Shown piece after piece: positions 16,521 to 25,629 of a stretch of DNA of 64,000 bases. The stretch lies in the NCBI GenBank assembly GCA_964373255.1, contig CAYJTG010000005.1, forward strand, positions 1-64,000. The letters are read 5' to 3'. Under the pieces are notes generated by a model. The model saw only the letters and a list, made by a program, of their open reading frames with translations, was not told the DNA's origin and searched no databases. The position numbers and the translations under genes are program-made. This DNA comes from JACPVU01 sp964373255. GTDB lineage: Archaea > Aenigmatarchaeota > Aenigmatarchaeia > GW2011-AR5. Within the stretch, counting starts at the first letter, position 1. Each line of letters starts with the position of its first letter.

Positions 16521-16805
16521 TCATTCTTTCTCTGTCTCGATAATTCCCGCGTGCTCTAGCGTCTCGAGAATGCCCCATGCATAAACCACGGCTTCAAACG
16601 CCCTCACGAGGTCTTTTTTGTCGAGAAAGTGACTTGTGTCCGATATGTAGGCGTCAAGATTTTTTAGTATAGATTCTTTTTCCTTATCGGCTAAATTAAT
16701 GCAGACTCTTTTTGCTTTGATATCTTTCAGCATCTTTTTCGTTTGTCTTAGCAATTCATCAGCAATTTGAAGCTGCTTCGCAGCTTCTGTTTTCTTTATT
16801 TCCAT
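16521..16805 (-). CDS. DUF357-family helical protein
   Basis: 94 aa. The C-terminal half reads LVRAFEAVVYAWGILETLEHAGI, the hallmark of DUF357 (helical, TPR-like). It overlaps the start-side neighbour dphB by 10 nt and is probably co-transcribed with it. Confidence 0.8.
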   Translation of the reverse strand: MEIKKTEAAKQLQIADELLRQTKKMLKDIKAKRVCINLADKEKESILKNLDAYISDTSHFLDKKDLVRAFEAVVYAWGILETLEHAGIIETEKE

Positions 16806-17527
16806 AGTTCCAGCGCCTCCTCTTCCTTGAAATTAAGCTCGCCAGGTACAATTATGGCCGCCGGCACTTTGTCCAGTTCTTTTCTGTTTGCCAAATCTTT
16901 CATTTTCCCGTACCTTATTGCGCCCCTGTCGCTTCCGAGCCGGCAGCACGCAATTATTTTTTCGCTATCAGAGAAGCCGGACCTCACCATATTTTCTATG
17001 GCGTCTTTTATTTTCATGTATTTATTTTCAGATCTGTTGACGTCTAACAATACAAGGGTATGGAGCCCGCGGCTCTTGTTCTGCCTGATGACATCGTAGG
17101 GGCTCTTTGGGTCAAAATTCTTCTGTGGAAACACCAGCGTGGTTGAGCGGCCGAACTTGTACAGCTGAAGCCCTGTTTCTGCTATAGCCGTGTATACGCT
17201 GGCCGCGTGGATTATGCTTATCCTTATGCATTTTCGCCTCGCCTCCATGACAAGCTCGATATGCGTCGTCGCAGAGAGCGGGTCGCCCGGTATAAGCAAA
17301 GCCACCTTCTTGTTTTTTGCACTATTGAGCACGGAATTGTTCTCAACAGATTCCCGTTCCATCAGTATTATTTTCTTTCCTATGATTTTCTCCAGTCTTT
17401 TCAGGTCGCCGTGCCACACGTTAGTGTACATCTCCGCGTAAACGCTGTGGCACTTTTTTAGCGTCTCTATAGAATTTAGCGACAAATCCTTTTCGTCGTT
17501 CAGGCCAAGGCCTATGAGGTAAAGCAT
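16796..17527 (-). CDS. dphB: Diphthine synthase (methyltransferase)
   Basis: 243 aa. Begins MLYLIGLGLNDEKDLSL, the start of tetrapyrrole-methylase-fold Dph5/DphB, and carries the SAM-binding LLIPGDPLSATTHIELV near 93-109. It methylates the precursor of diphthamide on aEF2. Works upstream of Dph6 (10596). Confidence 0.93.
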   Translation of the reverse strand: MLYLIGLGLNDEKDLSLNSIETLKKCHSVYAEMYTNVWHGDLKRLEKIIGKKIILMERESVENNSVLNSAKNKKVALLIPGDPLSATTHIELVMEARRKCIRISIIHAASVYTAIAETGLQLYKFGRSTTLVFPQKNFDPKSPYDVIRQNKSRGLHTLVLLDVNRSENKYMKIKDAIENMVRSGFSDSEKIIACCRLGSDRGAIRYGKMKDLANRKELDKVPAAIIVPGELNFKEEEALELWK

Positions 17528-17579
17528 AGATCATGTATGGAGAAAACGCATTTAAAAAGACTTTTGTTTTAGTTAGCTC

Positions 17580-18503
17580 ATGGAAATAGAAACATTACGT
17601 GAAACAAAAGAAAGATTGATCATTCCACCTGTTAGTTCTATTTATCCAGCACTAGGCGTGGCTTACGAGAATGGAGGCTATGAAATAAATCACGCAGGCC
17701 TACTTGTAAGGACAGGCAAACATTATTATTATTCTAAAGCCGAAATCCCTGCGGGATTTCGCATGACAACGGCTGGCGAAGAGCTTGCAATCCAGATTCC
17801 ATACGAAATAGTTGCAAAGATTCTTGAAAGAACTGACGTAAAGGACGTATTGGCAGCCAAGAGCTATACTGATATCAAACAGATTCTTGAATCTTACGCA
17901 AAAACCACATCAGAAAAGTCCGCCATTCAATATGTCTTTGATGCGGAGTCGGAATCAATCCAGCAAACAATTGACGAAAAAGATAAATTGATCATAGACC
18001 CGAGAAAAGCCAAGGTCTTTGACGACCTTTTCGCAAGAGGACCTGACGAAATATACATGTGGCAGTGGACAGAAACGGGACTTCGAGTGCCAAAAGGAAG
18101 GGAAGCAGGCAAATACGAAACAGATGCCCAAGGCAGAAAGTATTGGGCCAGAATAGTTCTTGACGGCGATAAGGAAATCGGAGAAATTTTTGTTCCAGAA
18201 GGCGACAGTAGATTAGTTGCTGAATGGGACGAAGTTTTCGGTGTCCCACGAGTTACAATAGAAAACATGGGCTTTCCACACAAGCCTTATACTACTCACT
18301 TTTGGTTTAATGCGACTCCCAACTTAGACAGCACATCAGGACATTATGACGTTGCCGTCGAGCGCTGGGGCTACTGGCATCGCGATGTCGACGGGGGGTG
18401 CCTCGGCGTCGGGGCGAGCTACTGGCGCCTGACTGCGGGTTCGGCCGACGGCTTCCGCCTCGTTCGGGGGTCGCTACCTGAAATCATTAAAAAAGCAGCT
18501 TAA
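17580..18503 (+). CDS. Putative diversity-generating-retroelement target protein (C-type-lectin-like C-terminus)
   Basis: 307 aa. The N-terminal 200 residues are unfamiliar and soluble. The C-terminus reads WGYWHRDVDGGCLGVGASYW, then RLTAGSADGFRLVRG. The GFRLVRG end and Trp/Gly spacing are typical of the C-type-lectin fold used by DGR variable proteins. The DNA of the last ~115 nt is G+C-rich and nearly free of A (about 10 A in 120 bases by eye), unlike the rest of the gene. That is expected where template adenines have been mutated. No reverse transcriptase or template repeat is seen in this window. Confidence 0.6.
   Translation: MEIETLRETKERLIIPPVSSIYPALGVAYENGGYEINHAGLLVRTGKHYYYSKAEIPAGFRMTTAGEELAIQIPYEIVAKILERTDVKDVLAAKSYTDIKQILESYAKTTSEKSAIQYVFDAESESIQQTIDEKDKLIIDPRKAKVFDDLFARGPDEIYMWQWTETGLRVPKGREAGKYETDAQGRKYWARIVLDGDKEIGEIFVPEGDSRLVAEWDEVFGVPRVTIENMGFPHKPYTTHFWFNATPNLDSTSGHYDVAVERWGYWHRDVDGGCLGVGASYWRLTAGSADGFRLVRGSLPEIIKKAA
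18361..18474 (+). other. Candidate DGR variable region
   Basis: Many codons end in C and differ at the first two positions (GGC, TAC, CGC, GTC, GAC, GGC, AGC), as expected if a template had AAC codons. The segment ends in an invariant-looking GC-rich stretch (GGCTTCCGCCTCGTTCGGGG), which resembles an initiation-of-mutagenic-homing site. The assignment is by pattern only. Confidence 0.5.
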
Positions 18504-18517
18504 CTTTATCTTCAATA

Positions 18518-18769
18518 TTACGGGCTCTTATATTTCTCCTGCGACCTCTTTGAAAGGTAGACCGGAATAAGGAGCAGAACAAGAAATGCGAGCCCTATGG
18601 ATAGCACGCCGGAAAGTGTCGTCAGCGCAGGCGTGATGTCCGTGCCTACAACAAGGCCCGCCTGCGGAACGTTGAGTATGTAGTTCTTCACTACGTATAC
18701 CAGAAGGTTTATGCCAATAATTAAAATTATCAGGGTTACGATAAGCCTCTTCACATCTTTTGCCGACAT
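18518..18769 (-). CDS. Small membrane protein, two helices
   Basis: 83 aa from ATG 18769. Hydrophobic segments near residues 8-28 and 51-73, basic C-terminus KRSQEKYKSP. Divergent from the PQQ-repeat gene, with TATA-like sequences between them. Unknown family. Confidence 0.6.
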   Translation of the reverse strand: MSAKDVKRLIVTLIILIIGINLLVYVVKNYILNVPQAGLVVGTDITPALTTLSGVLSIGLAFLVLLLIPVYLSKRSQEKYKSP

Positions 18770-18822
18770 GATTAAACATTGCATTCTTGTGTTTTTATAA
18801 TGTTTTATGATATAGTATTTTT

Positions 18823-20142
18823 ATGGAATACGAAAAAAGCGGCTATGAAAAGGAAGGCGACTTCTCGGTCGACGCGTCAAAAGTAGAAACGCCCTACAGG
18901 GCGTGGAGCATAAGCACGGGAGGAAGTATTTTATCGTCGCCTTCTATTGTTGACGGCATGATTGTCTTTGGCTCTAACGATACATACGTCTATGCGCTTG
19001 ACCTCGAAGGAAATAAATTATGGAGCTATAAAACAAACGATATTGTATTCTCCTCGCCGACAGCTTGTGGTGACACAATAGTCGTAGGGTCCTCCGACCA
19101 GCACCTCTACGCATTTTCCAGAAATGGCGATCTGAGGTGGAAATTCCTTACAGGCTCAAAGGTATGGTCGACGCCTCTTGTAGTTGATGGCGTTGTGTAT
19201 ATAGGATCCAACAACGGCATATTTCACGCGCTTTCACTGGAAGACGGGAAAGAGCTGTGGAGATTTCATGCTTCTAATCAGGAATTTTTCATGTCGGCTT
19301 CCGCGGTCAACGATTCTATAATTTTTGGCAATATGAGCGGTCTTGTATACTGCGTTTCTTCTGATGGACGTCTCCTGTGGAAACTGCAGTGCGGTGAGCA
19401 TACAACACAGACGCCTCTTGTGGTCAATAAAGATTGGGAAGAAATAGGCGGCTTCCATAAAAGGTCTTTTTATAGCATGCCACGCGATAACAAATCTCGG
19501 ATCGTTATAGGTTCTGGGGACGGCTACATGAGATGCCTGGATGTAGAAGACGGAGCCTTGCTGTGGAAATTCTTTGCAAACAGCCTGAGCATTTCGTCGC
19601 CCGCTATTCAAGACAAAACAATATGCTTTGGCTCTCACGATGGCAGATTATATTTGATTGATACAGACGGTCATATAAAATGGAAATTTCAGACAGGCAA
19701 CAGAGTGGTCTCTTCGCCGCTTTTTCACGATGATACGGTCTATTTCGGCTCATCAGACAACAACGCTTATGCACTATCGCACGATGGCGAATTGTTGTGG
19801 CGCTTCCTTACCGACGGAGAAATCGTTTCATCACCCGTTGTTCACAAGGACGTTATTTATTTCGGCTCGTGGGACGGGCATCTCTATGCTTTATCCATCA
19901 AAGACTGCACGCTTCTCTGGAAATTCCGTACAGCGCTCGGCTTCCCGTCTTACATTAAAAAACCGACTATGACAGAAGAGAAGAAACAGGCAATGAATTT
20001 TATTGATACAGGAACAACGAAAGGCTACAATGTAAAAAGCTCAAATTATTCCCTGCTTACTGGAGAAATGACCAATGCGTTTTACACATCAAGCCCTATT
20101 TATAAGCGCAAGTCGCCTTACGATATTGGCGAGAAATATTAA
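18823..20142 (+). CDS. PQQ-repeat beta-propeller protein
   Basis: 439 aa. Seven to nine copies of a ~40-residue blade with the pattern SSPxxxxDxxxFGSxDxxxYAL...GxLLWxF (for example near 38, 79, 119, 199, 240, 280 and 320) form a quinoprotein-like propeller. No signal peptide is evident, so it may be cytoplasmic, unlike many relatives. The tail after residue 370 is Tyr/Ser-rich and non-repetitive. A scaffold or ligand-binding role is likely; no enzyme motif is seen. Confidence 0.85.
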   Translation: MEYEKSGYEKEGDFSVDASKVETPYRAWSISTGGSILSSPSIVDGMIVFGSNDTYVYALDLEGNKLWSYKTNDIVFSSPTACGDTIVVGSSDQHLYAFSRNGDLRWKFLTGSKVWSTPLVVDGVVYIGSNNGIFHALSLEDGKELWRFHASNQEFFMSASAVNDSIIFGNMSGLVYCVSSDGRLLWKLQCGEHTTQTPLVVNKDWEEIGGFHKRSFYSMPRDNKSRIVIGSGDGYMRCLDVEDGALLWKFFANSLSISSPAIQDKTICFGSHDGRLYLIDTDGHIKWKFQTGNRVVSSPLFHDDTVYFGSSDNNAYALSHDGELLWRFLTDGEIVSSPVVHKDVIYFGSWDGHLYALSIKDCTLLWKFRTALGFPSYIKKPTMTEEKKQAMNFIDTGTTKGYNVKSSNYSLLTGEMTNAFYTSSPIYKRKSPYDIGEKY

Positions 20143-20807
20143 TCTTCCAGTATAGATTTCTCATACTTCTTTGTAAGCATCTTCTTTATCTTCTTCGCAA
20201 GTATATCCCCTATTCCATCAACGCGCTGCAAATCTTCTTCTGTAGCTGTGAAAATCTTCTCCGGTGTTCCAAAATGCTTCAGCAGTTTCTTCGACTTCTC
20301 ATTGCTTATTTTGGGCAGGCCAGCTATTAAATATTCCTGTAGTTCGTTCATCGACCTTGTTTTTTTCTTGCCCCTTATCGCTACAGATTTTTTGTTGTCC
20401 AGCTGCTCTCTCTTAGCAATAGAAAAAAGCATCTCTGCCGTTTCCAGCTGATTTCTTGTCCATAAAATAGGTATTGAAAAATCTACAGCTATTGCCGCCA
20501 GCGCACCCCTTATCGCGTTAGGATGTATTTTTCTGTCTTCGTAGAAAAGCGTGTCACCCTCAATTATTATTAATGGATTCTTGAAATTGCTCTTAAGTTC
20601 TTTTATTTGATTGAACAGCCTGCCGTCTATCAGGCTCTGAAGAAAATCATTCGTTGTCTTCCTCTCCGCGCATACACGCTTGCTGAGAAGGTAGTCGCCG
20701 ACGGGCAGATTTATTTCCTCAAGCGCACATTTTTTGCGAAGTATATGAGGAATCCTGCTGCTTGCTTCTCTTATGTCGGTGTAGATTTTCACTTCACTTT
20801 CTTGCAT
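20139..20807 (-). CDS. XPF/Hef-type structure-specific nuclease
   Basis: 222 aa from ATG 20807. The ERCC4 nuclease signature is visible: INLPVGDYLLSKR near 31-43 and AERKTTNDF near 47-55. Two C-terminal helix-hairpin-helix motifs follow (ISNEKSKKLLKHFGTPEKI and VDGIGDILAKKI). It would cut branched DNA at stalled forks. In many euryarchaea this domain is fused to the Hef helicase; here the helicase is a separate gene at 21185-22795. Its end overlaps the PQQ gene by 4 nt. Confidence 0.9.
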   Translation of the reverse strand: MQESEVKIYTDIREASSRIPHILRKKCALEEINLPVGDYLLSKRVCAERKTTNDFLQSLIDGRLFNQIKELKSNFKNPLIIIEGDTLFYEDRKIHPNAIRGALAAIAVDFSIPILWTRNQLETAEMLFSIAKREQLDNKKSVAIRGKKKTRSMNELQEYLIAGLPKISNEKSKKLLKHFGTPEKIFTATEEDLQRVDGIGDILAKKIKKMLTKKYEKSILED

Positions 20808-20924
20808 GATAAAATTTATGGAAGAATGAATTAAAAGGCAGTGCAATTAGTGCGGGCTGAAAATAAGCAGTAAAGACCCGAATTTATACAAAGTTATAAA
20901 TAGAAAGCAAAAGATAATATCTTT

Positions 20925-21200
20925 ATGAAATTGAAAGAATTTTTTAAACCATCTTTAAGAAAAATAATTTTAGCTGTTGTTTTGTTTTTAGTAATTGGTT
21001 TTTTTGCAGGTTTAGGAATAGCCGACGTTTCATTGTACGGATTGCCCTTAGTATATTACGAAGGAGGTCATATGCCATGCCCCCCCGATGCAGTTAATTG
21101 CAGCAGAAATACAACTATCTTTTTTGAAAATTTAATTATTGATATAATTTTTTGGTATTTGATAGCCTGCCTAATTGTTTATTTTCATAGAAAAAGGTGA
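20925..21200 (+). CDS. Small membrane protein between the two Hef halves
   Basis: 91 aa. Two hydrophobic segments near residues 13-34 and 68-86, with an extracytoplasmic loop containing CPPDAVNC (two Cys) and an N-glycosylation-type NCS/NTT. AT-rich compared with neighbours. It overlaps the 3' end of the Hef helicase gene by 16 nt. Unknown family, possibly acquired. Confidence 0.6.
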   Translation: MKLKEFFKPSLRKIILAVVLFLVIGFFAGLGIADVSLYGLPLVYYEGGHMPCPPDAVNCSRNTTIFFENLIIDIIFWYLIACLIVYFHRKR

Positions 21201-22795
21201 ATAAATGAATTAGTTTCCGGGTACTTTTTCCCGAAATCTTCAAGATTTTTCTGCGCATCAGTGTATGGTTCTGTTTTTCCTGTATTTTTGTTCTGCCCCC
21301 TCTTCATATCGTACAAAATCTTTTTCATCTTGTTTTCCTTGTGGTGCGCGACCCAGTGATAAGCCTCGTCGCGCGTGTTTTTCGCGATCAGGACGATGAC
21401 GCGCCCGCTGCGGGTTCTTGCTGTGCGGCCGGCGCGCTGTATTTTTCTTATGGCCGAGGGCACGGGCTCGTAGAAAATTACCACGTCTGTTTCCACAACG
21501 TCTAATCCTTCCTCTGCGACCTGGCTTGCGCACAGGATATTGTAGAACCCCAGCTTGAACTCATTCAGGATCTGCACCTGTTCCTTCTGGCTTAACCCAG
21601 AGCCCTTTTTCTTTGCCTGGCCGATGAATTCTATAGGCGCAGCGTGCCTGACGTTTTTCAGCATGTCATGGATCTTTCTTATCGTCGACCTGTACTGTGC
21701 AAATATTATTATGCGCGATTCTTTGTTCTTTTGCAGTTCCGCTTCTACTATCGACCGCAATTTTTCTATTTTGGGATGTTCTTTTCCTTCACCGACAAGC
21801 TCATCGGTAAGGCGGACGGCGTTCTGAAAATTTACGTCTTTTAGCAACCGCGCAACTGCCTTGCTTCCGTCGTTTTTCAAATCCTCAAGGTAACCGGCAA
21901 GAGAATAAAGGCACTGCGTTTCCAGCAGCAACAGTGCGTGGTCGACCTTTATGATTTCAGCTATTATCGACATGGCCATAAACCCGTAGCCGGTCTTCTT
22001 TCTTGCCAGTTCTTGCTGGAGTTTTATCAGCTGCGATTTTGTTGTATAAGGAGAGTGTATAATTTTATAATCGAGCAGCCTTTTCACACCCTTGTTTTTA
22101 CATTCCTCGAGATATTTTTTTATCGATTTTAGCTCTGTCGGCAGTTCTACTTCTACCCATTCTTGCGCAACGCTTTGCACGTATGGTCTGACGTCGCTGT
22201 CGTCACGCGTCTTTATCTCCACGTTGTCGATGAATAATTTGTTCCTGATCTCATCGATCTTGTATCTGTGGCTCCCTGGCGATGCGGTCAGTGCGAGTAT
22301 CAACGGATTTTTTGAGCTGCCGATATACCGCTTTGCAATATAAATGTACGCATAATTTCCCACGCAGCGATGGGCTTCGTCAAATATGCACAGTGAAAAA
22401 TCCGTCAAGTTAAGCACGCCGCGCTTCACGTCGTTGCCGATCGTCTGTGGCGTCGAAAAAATTATGTCAGCGCTTGTGTATAGCTTTATCCTGTCGTTTG
22501 GATCATCTTCACCCGTGACCACCTGTAGTTCAACGCCGAGCTTCAGGCATTTTTCGAACGTCGTCTTGTGCTGGTTTACCAACGGCCTGGTCGGCGCGAG
22601 GAAAAGTATTTTACCGTCCGGATATTTCTGCAGCCTGTCCACCGCAACGAGCGCGGCTATGCTCGTTTTTCCAAGTCCTGTAGGCAGAACGCACAATGTA
22701 TTGCCGCGAACAGCTGTTTTCACTACACTGTCCTGATAGTCTCTTTGCTCTATCGTATTCGGATTTATCCACGGATTATTGACGTAGGCAGGCAT
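21185..22795 (-). CDS. Hef/FANCM-type superfamily 2 helicase
   Basis: 536 aa from ATG 22795; a GTG at 22837 that overlaps the upstream stop would add 14 residues. Motifs: Walker A LPTGLGKTS, motif II IFDEAHRC, motif III LTASPG, motif VI QRAGRTARTRSGR near the end. The Hef/Mph1-type thumb insertion lies between the two RecA lobes. It remodels forks and branched DNA. The usual C-terminal nuclease is absent, and an XPF-type gene supplies it 377 nt away. Confidence 0.92.
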   Translation of the reverse strand: MPAYVNNPWINPNTIEQRDYQDSVVKTAVRGNTLCVLPTGLGKTSIAALVAVDRLQKYPDGKILFLAPTRPLVNQHKTTFEKCLKLGVELQVVTGEDDPNDRIKLYTSADIIFSTPQTIGNDVKRGVLNLTDFSLCIFDEAHRCVGNYAYIYIAKRYIGSSKNPLILALTASPGSHRYKIDEIRNKLFIDNVEIKTRDDSDVRPYVQSVAQEWVEVELPTELKSIKKYLEECKNKGVKRLLDYKIIHSPYTTKSQLIKLQQELARKKTGYGFMAMSIIAEIIKVDHALLLLETQCLYSLAGYLEDLKNDGSKAVARLLKDVNFQNAVRLTDELVGEGKEHPKIEKLRSIVEAELQKNKESRIIIFAQYRSTIRKIHDMLKNVRHAAPIEFIGQAKKKGSGLSQKEQVQILNEFKLGFYNILCASQVAEEGLDVVETDVVIFYEPVPSAIRKIQRAGRTARTRSGRVIVLIAKNTRDEAYHWVAHHKENKMKKILYDMKRGQNKNTGKTEPYTDAQKNLEDFGKKYPETNSFIHLFL

Positions 22796-22833
22796 GTTAT
22801 AGAAATTGCCCCCAAAGTTAAAAAGCGCATTGT

Positions 22834-23304
22834 TCACTGATTTGCTGTGGTATCTATTGTATTTTTGCCGTCGCTATATTCTGGTTGATCAAGGTGCGTT
22901 TCCTCGACGGAAGTAGAAGATTTAAGATCTCTTTTTAGGATTAGGTCTTCTTCCGGAAATTGAAATATCGGTCTTATACCTGTTAGCGCCCCCTTGTATA
23001 AGGATTTATTTAGACTTTTCCAATCGCCACTACAGTACCAAACACCTGAGTGATGTTGATGACCATTTTTTCTTGGCTGGTGAACAACATCCTTATGGTT
23101 GTTTGGTAGAAAGCCATAAACTACAGGTACCTTTGGTTCATATCTTATAATGAGAGGGTTGCTGCATCTAGGACACAAATATAGGTTTGTATAGATTTCC
23201 TTCCCTTCTTCTAAGACCCTTACAGATTTGCCCATTGGAGTTAACTCATTAGTAGATACTTTGTGACCTCCATATAGGCACTTTATAATTCCATGATTAG
23301 CCAT
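22834..23304 (-). CDS. Hypothetical zinc-ribbon protein
   Basis: 156 aa. LCPRCSNPL near residues 43-51 supplies one half of a zinc site, with Cys residues near 9 and 90 possibly the other half. A His-rich stretch HQPRKNGHQHHSGVWYC follows. Its TGA overlaps the GTG that could start the helicase, so co-expression with repair genes is likely. Family not recognised. Confidence 0.6.
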   Translation of the reverse strand: MANHGIIKCLYGGHKVSTNELTPMGKSVRVLEEGKEIYTNLYLCPRCSNPLIIRYEPKVPVVYGFLPNNHKDVVHQPRKNGHQHHSGVWYCSGDWKSLNKSLYKGALTGIRPIFQFPEEDLILKRDLKSSTSVEETHLDQPEYSDGKNTIDTTANQ

Positions 23305-23371
23305 AACTTTAATTATAAAAGATGTTTTTATAAAGCAGCATTTTTTATACTATATCGTACAAATTTACATT

Positions 23372-24751
23372 ATGCAGGAAATACTCGACAGGGTCCTTAA
23401 TAAAATCAAACCGCTGAAAAAGGAGGATGAGCGCGTCAGGAGGTTTGTGTCAGACACCATAAGGGTTTCAAAGACCGTTTCTGGGCTGGACTGCGTCGTT
23501 GTCGGATCTATAGGCAAATTCACATGGCTCAGCAACGACCACGACGTGGACGTATTCATGATATTTCCAAAGGAGACAAAACGGGAAGAGCTCGAGGAAA
23601 AAGGGCTCGAATACGGGAAAAAGATTGTCGAGCACCTGAAGGGAAAATCAAAGATAAAATATGCAGAGCACCCGTACACGCATGCTGTGATCAAGGGCTT
23701 TGACGTCGACATCGTGCCCTGCTACCGCATACATAAAGGCGAGCACATACAGTCAGCCGTTGACCGGTCGCCACTCCACCTGAATTATATTCTTGAGCAC
23801 CTTTCGCCACGAATGCAGGACGAGGTGCGATTGCTCAAGCAGTTCTGCAAGGCCCAGGGCATCTACGGCTCTGACGCCAAGCACCTTGGCTTCTCGGGCT
23901 ACATCTGCGAGCTGCTTATAATATATTACCAGTCATTTGAAGCAGCAGTTAAGGCAGCCTCGTTATGGCAGGCGCCGCAGATCGTCGACGTGCTTGGATT
24001 TACGGACAAGTCAAAATTTCCTGACCAGCCGTTGATAGTCGTGGATCCAGTCGACAAGGACAGGAACGCGGCGGCTGTCGTCAATGCAGAAAATTTCGCG
24101 AAGTTCGTGTCTGCGTGCAAAGCGTTTGTCGAGAAGCCCAGCATAAATTTTTTCAATGCAATTCCGATAACACCGTTAACGGCAAAACAAATTAAGTACA
24201 TGCCCAGCAGGGGAACAAGATTTATCGCCATAAAGATGACCGCGCCCGACGTCATCGATGACGTCCTGTATCCGCAGCTCAGGAAAGCGCTGAAACGAAT
24301 ATCAAACCTGATGCACCACAACGAATTCTCTGCGTTGCGTGGCTATGAGTTTGTGAGCACCAAAAACAAGAATGTGTTCCTTATATTTGAGCTGGAGGTC
24401 TTCGAGCTCCCGCCCGTCGACAACATGGAAGGCCCACCTATATTTTCAAAGACACACACGCAAGAATTTCTTTCCAAGTATCGCGGCAGGTCATTTCTCT
24501 ACCTGTCCGGCAACAAGTGGGTCGCCGAGGTTAAGCGCGAGCATAAAACACCTTTGGAACTGTTGGAGAAGTTTTTGAGGCGCGAAAAGGAAAAATTGAT
24601 CGCAGACGGCATTCCTACTTATATCGCAGAAGTCATTGCCAAGTGCACGATCCTCGAACAGGAGAAGTTTTTCGACTATGTAAAATCCGATAGGTATTTG
24701 TCTGATTTTCTCAGGGAGAAGTATTTTGTCGATCTGGGAAAAGGGATGTAA
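23372..24751 (+). CDS. cca: Archaeal CCA-adding enzyme (class I)
   Basis: 459 aa. Class I nucleotidyltransferase signature VVVGSIGKFTWLSNDHDVDVF near 47-67 with the GS and DxD motifs, and a third acid in KGFDVDIVPCY near 110-120. It adds or repairs the tRNA 3' CCA without a template; this is needed because the tRNA genes here do not encode CCA. Confidence 0.95.
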   Translation: MQEILDRVLNKIKPLKKEDERVRRFVSDTIRVSKTVSGLDCVVVGSIGKFTWLSNDHDVDVFMIFPKETKREELEEKGLEYGKKIVEHLKGKSKIKYAEHPYTHAVIKGFDVDIVPCYRIHKGEHIQSAVDRSPLHLNYILEHLSPRMQDEVRLLKQFCKAQGIYGSDAKHLGFSGYICELLIIYYQSFEAAVKAASLWQAPQIVDVLGFTDKSKFPDQPLIVVDPVDKDRNAAAVVNAENFAKFVSACKAFVEKPSINFFNAIPITPLTAKQIKYMPSRGTRFIAIKMTAPDVIDDVLYPQLRKALKRISNLMHHNEFSALRGYEFVSTKNKNVFLIFELEVFELPPVDNMEGPPIFSKTHTQEFLSKYRGRSFLYLSGNKWVAEVKREHKTPLELLEKFLRREKEKLIADGIPTYIAEVIAKCTILEQEKFFDYVKSDRYLSDFLREKYFVDLGKGM

Positions 24752-24820
24752 ATAGAATCAAGTTTGTGTTACAATATAAAATGCATAAGATTTCTGGAAA
24801 AGAAACTAAGAAAATAAATC

Positions 24821-25165
24821 TTACTCTGCCACGGCTTCCCTGTGGATTCGTGCTGCAGGCGGCGTTACAACAAGCCAGTCGTCGCTTATGCCTGCTATGT
24901 CGCCGTTTATCGCCATGCACGTTCTCTTTATTTTTTCAACGGCGCGCTTTAGTTCTTCTGCGTCCTTCTGCCTGAGCTGCTTCATGCTCACGAGCATTAT
25001 TGACCCTTCTCTCAGCTTTCGCTGTATGCGCTCTGAGTCCGTGTACGTGTCCAGGCGTTCAACCTGTACAGAGAGCCGGCTTTCTTGTCGTGCTTCTTCC
25101 ACAGGCTCGAGCTCCATGTACTCGTCAGAAGACCTGAACTTGCTCATAATGTCTTTTATTGCCAT
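24821..25165 (-). CDS. sepF: SepF-like cell-division protein
   Basis: 114 aa from ATG 25165, preceded by GGTGAA. The SepF fold is recognisable in KLREGSIMLVSMKQLRQKD near 47-65 and AINGDIAGISDDWLVVTPP near 84-102. It tethers FtsZ to the membrane, and the N-terminal MAIKDIMSKF may be the amphipathic membrane anchor. Confidence 0.85.
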   Translation of the reverse strand: MAIKDIMSKFRSSDEYMELEPVEEARQESRLSVQVERLDTYTDSERIQRKLREGSIMLVSMKQLRQKDAEELKRAVEKIKRTCMAINGDIAGISDDWLVVTPPAARIHREAVAE

Positions 25166-25312
25166 AATATTCACCTCATCTTACTTGGTTCACTATAAAT
25201 GCCATCTTCTCTTGTTTACATAAGCGCCTGGAAGTATATAAAAACTTCTGTTTCACAGCCGATAGAATGAGGAATTTTTCGTAATTACGCAGATATTACA
25301 GGCGTAATTATA

Positions 25313-25564
25313 CTACTTCTTATTATGCATGACTTCTAGAAGAGAAACGATGTTCCAGATCTGCGTTCTCGTGTAGATAGGGATGTTAGTGTCGTTGGAA
25401 ACCTCGTCGAGTATAGAAACAGCGCTGTTTATCCGCACGGCCAGGTCTTCTTTCTGGTTGTTAAGGTGATTTTTTGCCTCCACGATCATGTTCCTTATGT
25501 TCCTCGGTACTGTCCTGTCGTCGTTGATCTCATCTAGGAGCTTGTTTATCTCTGACATATCCAT
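25313..25564 (-). CDS. UPF0147 family protein
   Basis: 83 aa from ATG 25564. All-helical; contains NDRTVPRNIRNMIVEAKNHL and the family ending AVSILDEVSNDTNIPIYTRT, QIWNIVSLLE. Found in most archaea, function unknown. In the sepF-prefoldin gene group. Confidence 0.88.
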   Translation of the reverse strand: MDMSEINKLLDEINDDRTVPRNIRNMIVEAKNHLNNQKEDLAVRINSAVSILDEVSNDTNIPIYTRTQIWNIVSLLEVMHNKK

Positions 25565-25629
25565 ATTAAACACCCCAGCATAAGTCCCGGTCTGCATAAA
25601 TATTACCGCCTGTTTATTGCTATGAATAT

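Noticed and set aside
25264..25312. Short inverted repeat CGTAATTA... near 25280
   Set aside because: Few base pairs and no copies of it in the window; too weak to call an element or operator.
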